Shown here: positions 19,092 through 27,263 of the stretch, piece after piece
How the letters are laid out: the number at the start of each line of letters is the position of its first letter
How positions within the stretch are numbered: position 1 is the stretch's first letter
Source of the DNA: HGM04593 sp045592125
Lineage (GTDB): Bacteria > Bacteroidota > Bacteroidia > Bacteroidales > Bacteroidaceae
NCBI GenBank assembly: GCA_045592125.1
Contig: JAZNUE010000010.1
Span: 1 to 28,420 of the forward strand
Length of the DNA stretch: 28,420 bases
Direction: 5' to 3'
Position numbers and translations under genes: made by a program
The notes under the pieces: model-generated
The model's input: the letters and a program-made list of their open reading frames with translations, nothing else
Told to the model about the DNA's origin: nothing
Database searches by the model: none

Positions 19092-19122
19092 TTTGTGATG
19101 ACAGATAATTTTGCTAGATTTG
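19092..19122 (+). promoter_or_regulatory. Promoter for the AAA+ gene
   Basis: TTTG (19092-19095) and TAGATTTG (19115-19122) are 19 bases apart, an exact fit to the Bacteroidetes vegetative promoter. The gene starts 46 bases after the -7 box. Confidence 0.75.
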
Positions 19123-19168
19123 CGTTTAGTTATCTCTTAAAGTATAAACGATTAGACACAACACGGAT

Positions 19169-22100
19169 ATGGATGAGATTCTCTTCAATCTTAATGACCC
19201 TCTTGAAAAGAAAGTGAATGACCGTCTCGAAGAGTATATGAAGAGCGGTAAGCCGTTTGACAAGGTTTTTGACATGATTGTAAGGGATTTTCCCTATATG
19301 AGCATGGAACTGGTTGAGCGCTGTGAGCATAAGGCGTACAGGCATTTCTTCATGGGGGAAGACGGCCGCCCTGTAGCGACGGTCAAGCATGTAGCCATAA
19401 TGCACAACCGCTTGAAGTACAAATCCCTCTACTCGCAGAAAGAGACATTTTTCCGCCTGTATGGCAGTGAAGAGGACCTGCTTGCGGCAGTGCATGTCGA
19501 GAACCCCGCCTACCCGCATGAGAAGGCCGAAGTGCATTTGTCGTTCTATGTTAATGATGGCGACAAGAAACTTAATGAGTTCAAGCATACAATGGAGGCG
19601 CACGAGCGGAGCAATGTGTATTATGTGCCTCTTAATGTTGTCAAGGAGTGCTGCCTGTTATGCGGCAAGTGCAAGCACCTGGAATTTACTGTAGTAAACG
19701 AGAATGTCGGAGGACAGGTTGTCAAGACTGCTGTCGATGTGTATAACTACTGGGCGCCGGCTCCTGGTACATTTGAGGTTGAAGAGGCTGCCATACGTTA
19801 TAAAGGCTCGTCTGTGAACAGGGATGTCTTCTATCTTGACAGTATCAGCGCTCTGGAAATGTATGTGTTGCTTAAGGCCGACTATGGCATTGATGCCAAT
19901 GAATTTGATGTGACGGTAACGCTCTGCCCGGTGGAGACGCAAGACGGTGATACAGCACTTGCAAGCCGTATGTTCTTCTGCACTACTGACCCTATGGATT
20001 ACTATTGCTGTGAGTTCGAAGGCTTCCACACTCTCTTCAAGGTGCGTGAGAGCTATGCTGGAAACGAGTCAATTCCTGTATATGTCCCAAGGCCGGGGAA
20101 ATATGTGATTGAACTGTGCCTGTGGGGCCAGGCGTTCTGGAGCAAGGAGATTGAGATTGCTGAAGGCGCGGATGAAGAGTATGATAAGGAAATGGATGAG
20201 GATTTAGTGTGCGGCCTTGATGATGAGGCGCCTATGTCCATCCCCTCGCTTGATGGGCCTGAGGATGATTCCCTTGATGACAGCCCGGCGCAAAAGATGG
20301 ATAGCGACGTTGAGGAACATGACGATGAGGCCGTTAAGGACACGCCGGAAAGCAGGCCGGTGCAGGAAGGCAATAGCGGGGAACCAGCGTTCAACCCGAC
20401 TGATTATATTGAGGTGCTGGGCCTTGCGCTCTACAATATTAGCAGTGATGAGGATGATGACGAACGCTGCCTTGACGGTATCTCTTCTCTTCCGCAAACC
20501 TCATTCGCTGCCGAAAAGCTCAAGATGCTGTCGGTGATTGGCAAGTACAAGGTGATAAGGCATAATCCTGTGCTGGATGACGAGGCTGCATTCATGTGGT
20601 TCCTTTATGACCAGACGGGCCGCCTAGTGGGCAACAGCGCTGTAAGGACGGATAATGTAATGAGCGATGTCTGGGTAAGTGCGCCGTTCGGCAGTTTCTG
20701 CGCCTATAAATGGCAAATGGGAACCTATCGCCTTGAGCTGCAGCTGAAGTCGGAAACTGTAATTAGCGCAACCTTTAATGTAGGCGAGATTGATGTATGC
20801 AGCGATTATGACCCTAAGCTCATAAGCAGGCGCCCTGCCTCGGTAGTAACTCTTGTTGAGGGCGGTGCCATCGCCCGGCTTGAGAAGATGGCCGGCCTTA
20901 AGGATATAAAAGAGAAGATACATTCGATGATGAATTTCCACAAGCTGCAGAAACTGCGCTCCCAGGCCGGCCTGCCAGTGAAGCACCCATCGCTCCATGC
21001 AAGGTTCCTTGGCAATCCCGGTACAGGAAAGACAACTGTTGCCCGTCTGCTGGGGCAAATCTATAAGGAGATGGGACTGTTGAGCTCGGGCCATGTGGTG
21101 CTTGAGGAACGTAAGAACATGATTGGACGCTACTACGACAGTGAAGGCCAGGCTGTAGAGAACGCGCTCAACAGGGCCAAGGGCGGCATACTGCTCATTG
21201 ACGAGGCGTATAACCTTTATGTGAAGGATGATGAGAAAGACCCGGGCAGGCGTATTCTGGAATATCTGCTCACAGCGCTCAGCGACGAAGAGAACAGGGA
21301 CTGGATGCTCATCCTTGCCGGCTATCCCGACGAGATGGAGGCAATGCTGGAGTCCAACCCTGGTATAAAATCCAGAGTAAACGAATGTTTCGTCTTTGAG
21401 GACTTCTCGGTCGATGAGCTTATGGAGATTGCCGCACTCTATTGCGATGACAACAGCTATGAGCTCAGTGAGGAGGCGCGTGAAAGGCTCCGCTCGGTAG
21501 TCTCGAGGGATGTTGCTGCCAAGGACAAGCATTTCGGCAACGGAAGGTATGTGAACAAGCTCATGGAGACTGCTATAAATTCACGCATGGCGACAAGGAT
21601 AAGCAAGATTGAGTCGCCAACTTATGACCAGCTTGTGACGATAGAGGCCGATGATATCCCCATTACGGCCGAAGAGGCAGAGCGTATATCGTCGGAAGGG
21701 TTTGACGAGACGGCCATAGACGAGGCGCTGAAGCGCCTTGACTCAATGGTTGGCCTTGCAAAGGTAAAGAGCGCAATACACAATTTCGTGAACATATCGC
21801 GCTATCTCAATTCGCAAGGCGAGAGATACAGGGGCAAGGGACTGCTCAAATGGAATTTTACCGGTAACACGGGTACCGGAAAGAGTACCGTCGCGCAGAT
21901 TCTTGCCGATATTCTCAAGGCCATGAACCTTGTGCAGAACAATGAGGTTACCGAGGTAAAGGGCGAGGAAATCTTCAATGTCTCGGACTATGAGTGCAAC
22001 GAGGTAATACGCGCTGCTGTAAAAAGGTCGCGCAAGGGCGTGCTGTTCATTGACGGCGATGCCCCGGAGTTCCGCCCTGAAAGGTACAGGCTCACGAGCG

Positions 22101-22546
22101 AGCAGGTGCGCTTCAAGCTTGCGGCGCTTGCGGCAGAGGATAACTCATCGGGCGCGCTCATAATTGCCGAATGTACAACGCCTAACCTCTCAATCGCGCA
22201 CTCGCTCGCAAGCAATGGCATATATGACTTCGACCACACGTTCATCTTTGACGACTATACGGCCGATGAGCTCTACAGCATACTGCTCCAGTGCCTTGCC
22301 GGCTATAAGGTGAGTGTGTCAGGCGAAGCAGAGGCTATACTGAAGGAATACATTGGCAACCTGTGCGCTAACCGCGGGCTCGCATTTGCCAATGCACGTA
22401 CAATGAAGAACCTTTCACGTGCTATCTTCGAGACGCTTATACTGCGTATGACCCACTCCAGCGGAACTGGAAATGAACGCGTTGTCGAGGCCTGTGACGT
22501 TGAGAGTTTCGTGTGGAGGAGGGATGCCGGAAAACTCGGTTTCTGA
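19169..22546 (+). CDS. Large protein with two CbxX/CfqX-type AAA+ domains
   Basis: This 1125-residue protein has an N-terminal half (1 to about 560) that I do not recognise. It looks beta-rich, with a cysteine cluster CCLLCGKC near 165, and contains a very acidic, probably disordered linker at about 330-410. The first AAA+ module is complete: Walker A GNPGTGKTT 615-623 (K621), Walker B ILLIDEAYN with D678 and E679, and arginine finger candidate R736 in GIKSRV. The second keeps Walker A GNTGTGKST 899-907. Its Walker B reads LFIDGD (G963 in place of the catalytic glutamate), and the matching finger region near 1016-1021 (NGIYDF) lacks arginine, so it probably binds but hardly hydrolyses ATP. 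It has its own promoter. Function is unknown; substrate remodelling is inferred. Confidence 0.85.
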   Translation: MDEILFNLNDPLEKKVNDRLEEYMKSGKPFDKVFDMIVRDFPYMSMELVERCEHKAYRHFFMGEDGRPVATVKHVAIMHNRLKYKSLYSQKETFFRLYGSEEDLLAAVHVENPAYPHEKAEVHLSFYVNDGDKKLNEFKHTMEAHERSNVYYVPLNVVKECCLLCGKCKHLEFTVVNENVGGQVVKTAVDVYNYWAPAPGTFEVEEAAIRYKGSSVNRDVFYLDSISALEMYVLLKADYGIDANEFDVTVTLCPVETQDGDTALASRMFFCTTDPMDYYCCEFEGFHTLFKVRESYAGNESIPVYVPRPGKYVIELCLWGQAFWSKEIEIAEGADEEYDKEMDEDLVCGLDDEAPMSIPSLDGPEDDSLDDSPAQKMDSDVEEHDDEAVKDTPESRPVQEGNSGEPAFNPTDYIEVLGLALYNISSDEDDDERCLDGISSLPQTSFAAEKLKMLSVIGKYKVIRHNPVLDDEAAFMWFLYDQTGRLVGNSAVRTDNVMSDVWVSAPFGSFCAYKWQMGTYRLELQLKSETVISATFNVGEIDVCSDYDPKLISRRPASVVTLVEGGAIARLEKMAGLKDIKEKIHSMMNFHKLQKLRSQAGLPVKHPSLHARFLGNPGTGKTTVARLLGQIYKEMGLLSSGHVVLEERKNMIGRYYDSEGQAVENALNRAKGGILLIDEAYNLYVKDDEKDPGRRILEYLLTALSDEENRDWMLILAGYPDEMEAMLESNPGIKSRVNECFVFEDFSVDELMEIAALYCDDNSYELSEEARERLRSVVSRDVAAKDKHFGNGRYVNKLMETAINSRMATRISKIESPTYDQLVTIEADDIPITAEEAERISSEGFDETAIDEALKRLDSMVGLAKVKSAIHNFVNISRYLNSQGERYRGKGLLKWNFTGNTGTGKSTVAQILADILKAMNLVQNNEVTEVKGEEIFNVSDYECNEVIRAAVKRSRKGVLFIDGDAPEFRPERYRLTSEQVRFKLAALAAEDNSSGALIIAECTTPNLSIAHSLASNGIYDFDHTFIFDDYTADELYSILLQCLAGYKVSVSGEAEAILKEYIGNLCANRGLAFANARTMKNLSRAIFETLILRMTHSSGTGNERVVEACDVESFVWRRDAGKLGF

Positions 22547-22697
22547 CACCAGGCGGCCTATGGACCATGGAAAAGTGTTATAATTTTTTATAAAAGACTA
22601 ATAAACTTTACTGTTTTTCTGTTCTTGATATAATATTGCTATATTTGCAGTAAACTGCGAACATAGCCTGCACTCGCTGCGAAATGTCAAAGCACGC

Positions 22698-22730
22698 TTT
22701 GCCTATCTCGCTCGTTTGTTGCTATATTTG
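22698..22730 (+). promoter_or_regulatory. Promoter at repeat junction 1/2
   Basis: TTTG at 22698-22701 in copy 1 and TATATTTG at 22723-22730 in copy 2 are 21 bases apart. The promoter therefore exists only because the units are joined in tandem. Confidence 0.6.
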
Positions 22731-22780
22731 CAGTAAACTGCGAACATAACCTGCACTCGCTGCGAAATGTCAAAGCACGC

Positions 22781-22813
22781 TTTGCCTATCTCGCTCGTTT
22801 GTTGCTATATTTG
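22781..22813 (+). promoter_or_regulatory. Promoter at repeat junction 2/3
   Basis: The same TTTG (22781-22784), 21 bases, TATATTTG (22806-22813) arrangement as at junction 1/2. Confidence 0.6.
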
Positions 22814-22863
22814 CAGTAAACTGCGAACATAGCCTGCACTCGCTGTGAAATGTCAAAGCACGC

Positions 22864-22896
22864 TTTGCCTATCTCGCTCGTTTGTTGCTATATTTG
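22864..22896 (+). promoter_or_regulatory. Proximal promoter for the Cys-rich/winged-helix cassette
   Basis: TTTG (22864-22867), 21 bases, TATATTTG (22889-22896). Transcription would begin near 22903, leaving a leader of about 20 bases to ATG 22922 or about 50 bases to ATG 22952. Confidence 0.65.
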
Positions 22897-22921
22897 TGGT
22901 AAACCTCGAATATAGACTGCA

Positions 22922-23125
22922 ATGGTTCCACCAAGGATTGAAGGCTCTACAATGGAAGAACGGCGGGCGTTTGTGCTTGAGGCCTGGAGATGTCTTGGCA
23001 ACTGCGAGGAGTGCGGCAAGTGCCGCATACTAAGGGGCAGGGACGCCGAAACGCTGTATGCCCCGTATATTGACGGCAAGGAAGAGTATATTGGCATTAC
23101 TCTAAGAATAAGAAACAACAACTGA
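22922..23125 (+). CDS. Small Cys-rich protein (CxxxCxxCxxC), possibly metal- or Fe-S-binding
   Basis: This protein of 67 residues from ATG 22922 may really begin at ATG 22952 (57 residues, MEERRAFVLEAW), which leaves a more usual leader after the proximal promoter. Four cysteines, C24, C28, C31 and C34, are packed in CLGNCEECGKC. This suggests a zinc or iron-sulfur site. The remainder (LRGRDAETLYAPYIDGKEEY) is well-behaved soluble sequence. I do not recognise a named family. It is followed after 17 bases by a winged-helix-like gene, so the pair is probably one operon driven by the repeat-array promoters. Confidence 0.75.
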   Translation: MVPPRIEGSTMEERRAFVLEAWRCLGNCEECGKCRILRGRDAETLYAPYIDGKEEYIGITLRIRNNN

Positions 23126-23142
23126 TTAAAAACTGATTTATT

Positions 23143-23322
23143 ATGGAAACAAAAGAAAGAGTATTACAGGTAATGAAAGAGGCGGGTGAACCGCTGAATG
23201 CCGGCAAGATTGCCGAAATAAGCGGTATTGACCGCAAGGAGGTTGACAAGGCAATGAAGCTGCTGAAGGACGAGGGCGCCATTGTCTCTCCGGTCCGCTG
23301 CAAGTGGGCGCCTGCAGAGTAA
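23143..23322 (+). CDS. 59-residue winged-helix-like protein
   Basis: This tiny protein begins METKERVLQVMKEAGEPLNA and ends CKWAPAE. It reads as a minimal winged helix-turn-helix: helix 1 (ERVLQVMKEA), helix 2 (AGKIAEISG), recognition helix 3 (DRKEVDKAMKLLKDEG), then a short wing (AIVSPVRCKWAPA). This pattern is typical of MarR/ArsR-like DNA-binding cores, so it may bind DNA, perhaps its own repeat-array promoter; that is inference. It lies 17 bases after the Cys-rich gene and may sense its state through an interaction. C52 is the only cysteine. Confidence 0.75.
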   Translation: METKERVLQVMKEAGEPLNAGKIAEISGIDRKEVDKAMKLLKDEGAIVSPVRCKWAPAE

Positions 23323-23426
23323 GAATGAATATTTGCCTGTAGCCGTCACAGCCGGTAAAAGCGGCAAGTGAGGCTGTCTTAGCGCTTCGCAGGCCTCAAA
23401 TTAGTGTTCTTTATAAATCTCCTATA

Positions 23427-23460
23427 GCAAGAGAGTGGCCTCATGAGGCCACTCTCTTGC
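23427..23460. terminator. 34-bp perfect palindrome after the small cassette
   Basis: Two 17-base arms (GCAAGAGAGTGGCCTCA and its complement) meet without a spacer. It lies 105 bases after the winged-helix stop. No T tract follows, so termination is likely but not certain. Confidence 0.6.
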
Positions 23461-23502
23461 TGCTTGCAAAGTGTATGGAAGTGCATGGAACGGACTGTGC
23501 GG

Positions 23503-23533
23503 TTTGGATTGTGGAATATTTGCAGTAACTTTG
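23503..23533 (+). promoter_or_regulatory. Promoter for the symporter gene
   Basis: TTTG (23503-23506) and TAACTTTG (23526-23533) are 19 bases apart, matching the consensus. The gene starts about 59 bases downstream. Confidence 0.7.
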
Positions 23534-23591
23534 TGGCAATTCCTGAAATAAGGATGGTCCCTAAAAGTTGCAGTTCCTTAAACCGGTATAG

Positions 23592-24515
23592 ATGAAAAAG
23601 ATATGCAAGTTCATAACTGCGCAGATGGGCCTGCTTGTGCTGCTGGCAGCGCTGTTTGCGCTTTTTGTACCCGCTCCGCTGAGGAGTGTAGGCACATGGT
23701 CAATAAATCCAATGCTCGGGCTCATTATGTTTGGCATGGGACTTACCCTTTCTGCCGATGACTTCCGCGCTGTGCTGCGACACCCAAAGGAGATTCTTAT
23801 TGGCGTGCTGGCGCAGTTCGCGGCAATGCCTTTCCTTTCATGGCTGCTTGTCAAGGCCTTCTCGCTCCCTCCCGACCTTGCGATAGGCGTAATCCTGGTA
23901 GGCTGCTGCCCGGGAGGGACGGCATCGAACGTGATTACATACCTGGCCAAGGGCGACCTTGCCCTTTCGGTTGGCATGACTGCTGCCTCTACATTGCTTG
24001 CCCCGCTGCTCACTCCTCTCCTTGTGTGGCTGCTTGCAGGTACGCTGGCGCCTATCGATACATTGGGCATGCTCCTTAGCATTGTGCTCGTTGTGATAGC
24101 GCCCATAGCGTGCGGTGTGCTGTGCCGCAAGTATCTTCCTGCGCTCACAGCAATGGCTGCCGGTTACTTGCCGGCCTTCTCGAGCCTGATGATTATGCTG
24201 GTGGTGGGTATCATTGTATCGCATAATGCCGACAAGCTCCTTTCGGGAGGCCTTATGGTGCTGCTTGTGGTGGCACTGCACAATGCTGGCGGCCTGCTGC
24301 TAGGGTATGCCATTGCCCGCGCTGCCCGCTTGCCTATGGCAAAACGTGCTGCAATAAGCATTGAGGTGGGCATGCAGAACTCCGGCCTCGCGTCAAGCCT
24401 TGCTGTAATGCACTTCGCGGCCAATCCGTTCGCGGCAACCCCAGGCGCGGTGTTCAGCGTATGGCACAATATAAGCGGTGCCCTGGCTGCGAGGATATAC
24501 GCCCGCAGGCGGTGA
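23592..24515 (+). CDS. Bile acid:sodium symporter (BASS) family transporter
   Basis: This 307-residue membrane protein has about ten hydrophobic helices. The family signatures are present: CCPGGTASN at 105-113 in the first crossover helix, and EVGMQNSGLA at 258-267 in the second. E258, Q262 and N263 correspond to the sodium-coordinating region of bacterial BASS structures. Bacterial members carry bile acids, pantothenate or 2-keto acids with sodium; the substrate here is not predictable. The protein is monocistronic, with its own promoter upstream and the channel-like gene 168 bases downstream. Confidence 0.93.
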   Translation: MKKICKFITAQMGLLVLLAALFALFVPAPLRSVGTWSINPMLGLIMFGMGLTLSADDFRAVLRHPKEILIGVLAQFAAMPFLSWLLVKAFSLPPDLAIGVILVGCCPGGTASNVITYLAKGDLALSVGMTAASTLLAPLLTPLLVWLLAGTLAPIDTLGMLLSIVLVVIAPIACGVLCRKYLPALTAMAAGYLPAFSSLMIMLVVGIIVSHNADKLLSGGLMVLLVVALHNAGGLLLGYAIARAARLPMAKRAAISIEVGMQNSGLASSLAVMHFAANPFAATPGAVFSVWHNISGALAARIYARRR

Positions 24516-24645
24516 ATAGATTTTTGCTGCCCAGTAACATCCTAGACCGCGCAAAAAAAATCACAATACCGCAAAATGACATGTAAACGCATAGTGAATT
24601 TTGCTATTTCTTTTCTGTAATCAGCTAATAATAGATAATTTTATT

Positions 24646-24653
24646 TAACTTTG
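24646..24653 (+). promoter_or_regulatory. Candidate -7 box for the channel/RyR operon
   Basis: TAACTTTG lies 31 bases before the start of the next gene and matches TAnnTTTG. The -33 element is poor. The rest of the 168-base gap (24516-24683) shows nothing else. Confidence 0.45.
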
Positions 24654-24683
24654 CGTAGAACAGATAATGCAGATGTATAGACT

Positions 24684-27203
24684 ATGAAACGCATGTATGA
24701 CTATGGGGTGTTGCTGGCCTGCATTGCAGGTCTGGTAACAGAACTTTATTTCCCGTCATATTCTTTCAAGACCTCTCTTGGGGTCCTGGGCGCAGTGTAT
24801 TGCCTTTACTATCTTTTTGTCTTTGTCTTCTGCCCAATAAGGCGCGACTGGATTATAGTAAGGGGGCGTTTCTTGCTAAGGGTAGTGAATTTCGTGCTAC
24901 TCGTACCTTTTGTAATAACGTTGTATATAACCGCCACAGATAATGATAGCGTGCTGTGCCATGGGCATGAGGAACCTGCGTCCCTTGTGCAAGAATCCTG
25001 CAGTGCGGCAAAGGAAGACAATTTGCTGTTCTGGACTGTCTATTGCCATTTTACTGACGCAGGGAACCAGATTGAGGCCTCTGCTAGCGAGAGGAGGCTG
25101 GTTGCGATTATTGCCCTTCTTGGGTTCTTCCTGCTGAATGGCCTGCTTATCTCTACGCTTATCAGCTGGTTTGACCGCCGCCGTGAACAATGGGGTGACG
25201 GGGATATAAGATATGGCTGGTTTGCTTTCGGATGGAAACGGAGAGTTGCGGTTGTCATTGGCGCGAATGAGTTCGCGCCCGCAATCATAAAGAAGATACT
25301 GAGAGGAGAAGGAGAGAAATCTGTAAAGTATATTGTACTTCTGACAAACGAGGATGTAGGCAAGGTGCGTGATCAGATATCTTCCTACCTTACCGATAAG
25401 GAAGAGAGGAGAGTGGTGGTATACAAAGGCCAGCTTGACTCTGTTGAGGAGATATACAGGCTGCATATCAAGTGGGCAACGGAGATATATGTGCTTGGAG
25501 AGAACTCGGAGAGTGATGTCTCGCACAGCTATCACGATACCCAGAATATGAGGTGTGTGCATAATATTGCAAACTATCTCTCGGACAAATGTGTGCAAAG
25601 AAGGATTGTATGCAGGGTGCTGTTCGAGTACCAGACAACATATTCTGTATTCCAGTTCTCGGACTTGCCCGAAAATATAAGGAAACATCTTGTGTTCATT
25701 CCTTTCAATGAGTTTGAGAACTGGGCACAGCGTGTACTTGTCAAGGGCGAGTATAGCGAACCTATAAAGAAAGTCCTTAGACCAGCAGTATCGCCGGCTG
25801 CAGGAAACTTGCCTGCAGACGATGAATCCCGTCCGCAGGCCAAGACAGATGACGGATACAGGACAATACTCTATACTCCTCTTGATGGTAATGGCATTTC
25901 TCACGAGTCCAGGGAACATGTCCATCTGGTAATAGTCGGGATGTCTAAGATGGGTGTGGCAATGGCAATACAGGCTGCCCAGCTGGCCCATTATCCGAAC
26001 TTCTCAACAGGCCGTTGGGACGATGAGGGAAATGTACTGAGAGAACCGTCTCTTATAAGGACACGCATAACGTTCATTGACGAGAATGCCGACAAGGAGA
26101 TGCACTTTTTTATGGGCCGCTTCCAGAACTTGTTTGCGCTCTCGCGATACAGGTATATTGATGCGAGCGGAACGGTATGCAGTCTCACCGAACCATGGAT
26201 TGACCCAATGGCCAAACCAGGCAACAAGCATGCTAGGCTGGGAGATAATTTCCTGGATATTGAATGGGAATTTGTCAGAGGCAATGTCCAGACCCCGGCA
26301 GTCATGGAATATATGCGCGATGCTGCTTCGCAGGCCTCAGGCCTCGTGGAGGCACATTCCTTGCTTACTGTCGCCATATGCCATCCGCTGGCACATGAAG
26401 CGATTGCCTCGGCCCTGTACATGCCAGGCGAGGTGTATGACAATGCCCAGCAGATACTGGTGTACCAGCGCGAGGCAGCGGACATTGTGTATAACCTGGG
26501 CTGTGAGAAAGATAAGGTATATACTCACAAGAGATATGCAAAGCTGCGCCCGTTCGGAATGGAATATGCCGATTTCAGTACCGATAAGGATGTCTTCTAC
26601 AGGGCGCTTATATGCAACTATGTGTATGAGAAGATTTTTGACGAGGATACAGAAAGCTGCATGATTCCAGAGATAATCCGCAATATGGATTTAGCTAACA
26701 GACACAGCGGACATGTGAAAGCAGCAATGGATGCCTGGAAGGAACTGCCGATATTCAACAAATGGTCTAACCGTTATCTGGGAAACAGCTTTGAGACCAA
26801 ACTGCGAAGCATTGGGTGCGGTTCCTTGGACATAGTCTTGGATTATGGCCTGATTTGTTCATGTATTAGCGAGAACAAGGACTACTTGGCAGAATGTGAG
26901 CATAACCGCTGGAATGTGCAGCAGCTCCTGATGGGGTTCAGGGCATACCGTGATGACGAGCTCGACCGTTTCCTTGCCTTGAGGGACAATGCAGGCATTA
27001 GCGAGAATTCACAGGCCGATTTCAAGAAGTTTAAAGACAGGATGAAGGCAAGTCCCGAGAAAGTGCACCTTAATATATGCTCAACGGATATGCTGCACAG
27101 GCTCGATAGCGCGGCGGAAGGTTTTGACGAGATCTTTAACTCGTCAATACCGGCAATCATCTCCTGCATTGAGAGGCTTAACGCGGAAAGAAACGAAGCA
27201 TAG
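24684..27203 (+). CDS. CASTOR/POLLUX-like channel protein with tandem Rossmann domains and a diverged C-terminal RyR-like domain
   Basis: This 839-residue membrane protein has hydrophobic helices at about 8-24, 31-51, 64-84 and 139-162. Between the third and fourth, CHFTDAGNQ (121-129) matches in place and sequence the A-D-A/S-G-N filter of plant CASTOR/POLLUX cation channels. A first RCK-like Rossmann module follows at about 186-300 (VAVVIGANEF, then YIVLLTNED, then ATEIYVLGENSESDVSH), with the same strand order as those channels. A second Rossmann-type module starts near 412 (HVHLVIVGMSKMG). Residues 735-835 contain LAECEHNRWNVQQLLMGFRAYRD split across helices, resembling the first half of the RyR domain, with a diverged second half. 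A ligand-gated cation channel is inferred. Two RyR genes follow. Confidence 0.75.
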   Translation: MKRMYDYGVLLACIAGLVTELYFPSYSFKTSLGVLGAVYCLYYLFVFVFCPIRRDWIIVRGRFLLRVVNFVLLVPFVITLYITATDNDSVLCHGHEEPASLVQESCSAAKEDNLLFWTVYCHFTDAGNQIEASASERRLVAIIALLGFFLLNGLLISTLISWFDRRREQWGDGDIRYGWFAFGWKRRVAVVIGANEFAPAIIKKILRGEGEKSVKYIVLLTNEDVGKVRDQISSYLTDKEERRVVVYKGQLDSVEEIYRLHIKWATEIYVLGENSESDVSHSYHDTQNMRCVHNIANYLSDKCVQRRIVCRVLFEYQTTYSVFQFSDLPENIRKHLVFIPFNEFENWAQRVLVKGEYSEPIKKVLRPAVSPAAGNLPADDESRPQAKTDDGYRTILYTPLDGNGISHESREHVHLVIVGMSKMGVAMAIQAAQLAHYPNFSTGRWDDEGNVLREPSLIRTRITFIDENADKEMHFFMGRFQNLFALSRYRYIDASGTVCSLTEPWIDPMAKPGNKHARLGDNFLDIEWEFVRGNVQTPAVMEYMRDAASQASGLVEAHSLLTVAICHPLAHEAIASALYMPGEVYDNAQQILVYQREAADIVYNLGCEKDKVYTHKRYAKLRPFGMEYADFSTDKDVFYRALICNYVYEKIFDEDTESCMIPEIIRNMDLANRHSGHVKAAMDAWKELPIFNKWSNRYLGNSFETKLRSIGCGSLDIVLDYGLICSCISENKDYLAECEHNRWNVQQLLMGFRAYRDDELDRFLALRDNAGISENSQADFKKFKDRMKASPEKVHLNICSTDMLHRLDSAAEGFDEIFNSSIPAIISCIERLNAERNEA

Positions 27204-27263
27204 ATGGCGATAGGGGCCTAGAATGGTTCATAGTTCGTTTGGTAACTATTAATATATATATCA

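Larger units (their letters stand above)
22636..22920 (+). repeat. Tandem array of an 83-bp promoter-bearing repeat (3 copies plus a diverged partial fourth)
   Basis: Copies run 22636-22718, 22719-22801 and 22802-22884. They are nearly identical; I see only G/A at the ACATAGCC/ACATAACC position and C/T at CGCTGCG/CGCTGTG. A diverged partial fourth copy (22885-22920) leads straight into the next gene. Each unit starts with TTGCTATATTTG and ends CTCGCTCGTTTG. The period of 83 is not a multiple of 3, so the array is not coding. This fills most of the 375-base gap after the AAA+ gene. Confidence 0.93.

Noticed and set aside
20624..21532. Minus-strand open frame (302 codons) opposite the AAA+ gene
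   Set aside because: It lies antisense to the Walker motifs of the AAA+ module and has no recognisable domain.
22684..22749. A 21-codon open frame (MSKHALPISLVCCY...) present in each 83-bp unit, possible leader peptide
   Set aside because: It overlaps the next promoter boxes, and its conservation is explained by recent duplication of the whole unit. No terminator/antiterminator structure was seen.
22636..22884. Possible CRISPR-like array
   Set aside because: The 83-base units are directly adjacent with no unique spacers, and no cas gene is present. It is a simple tandem repeat with promoter elements.
23427..23460. Possible insertion-sequence end or attachment site
   Set aside because: It is a single gap-free palindrome with no transposase, no target-site duplication and no second copy nearby, and is better explained as a terminator.
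24897..25991. Long minus-strand open frame (364 codons) opposite the channel-like gene
   Set aside because: It is antisense to a protein with coherent helices and motifs, and its translation shows no family signature and an atypical composition rich in Cys, Arg and Tyr.
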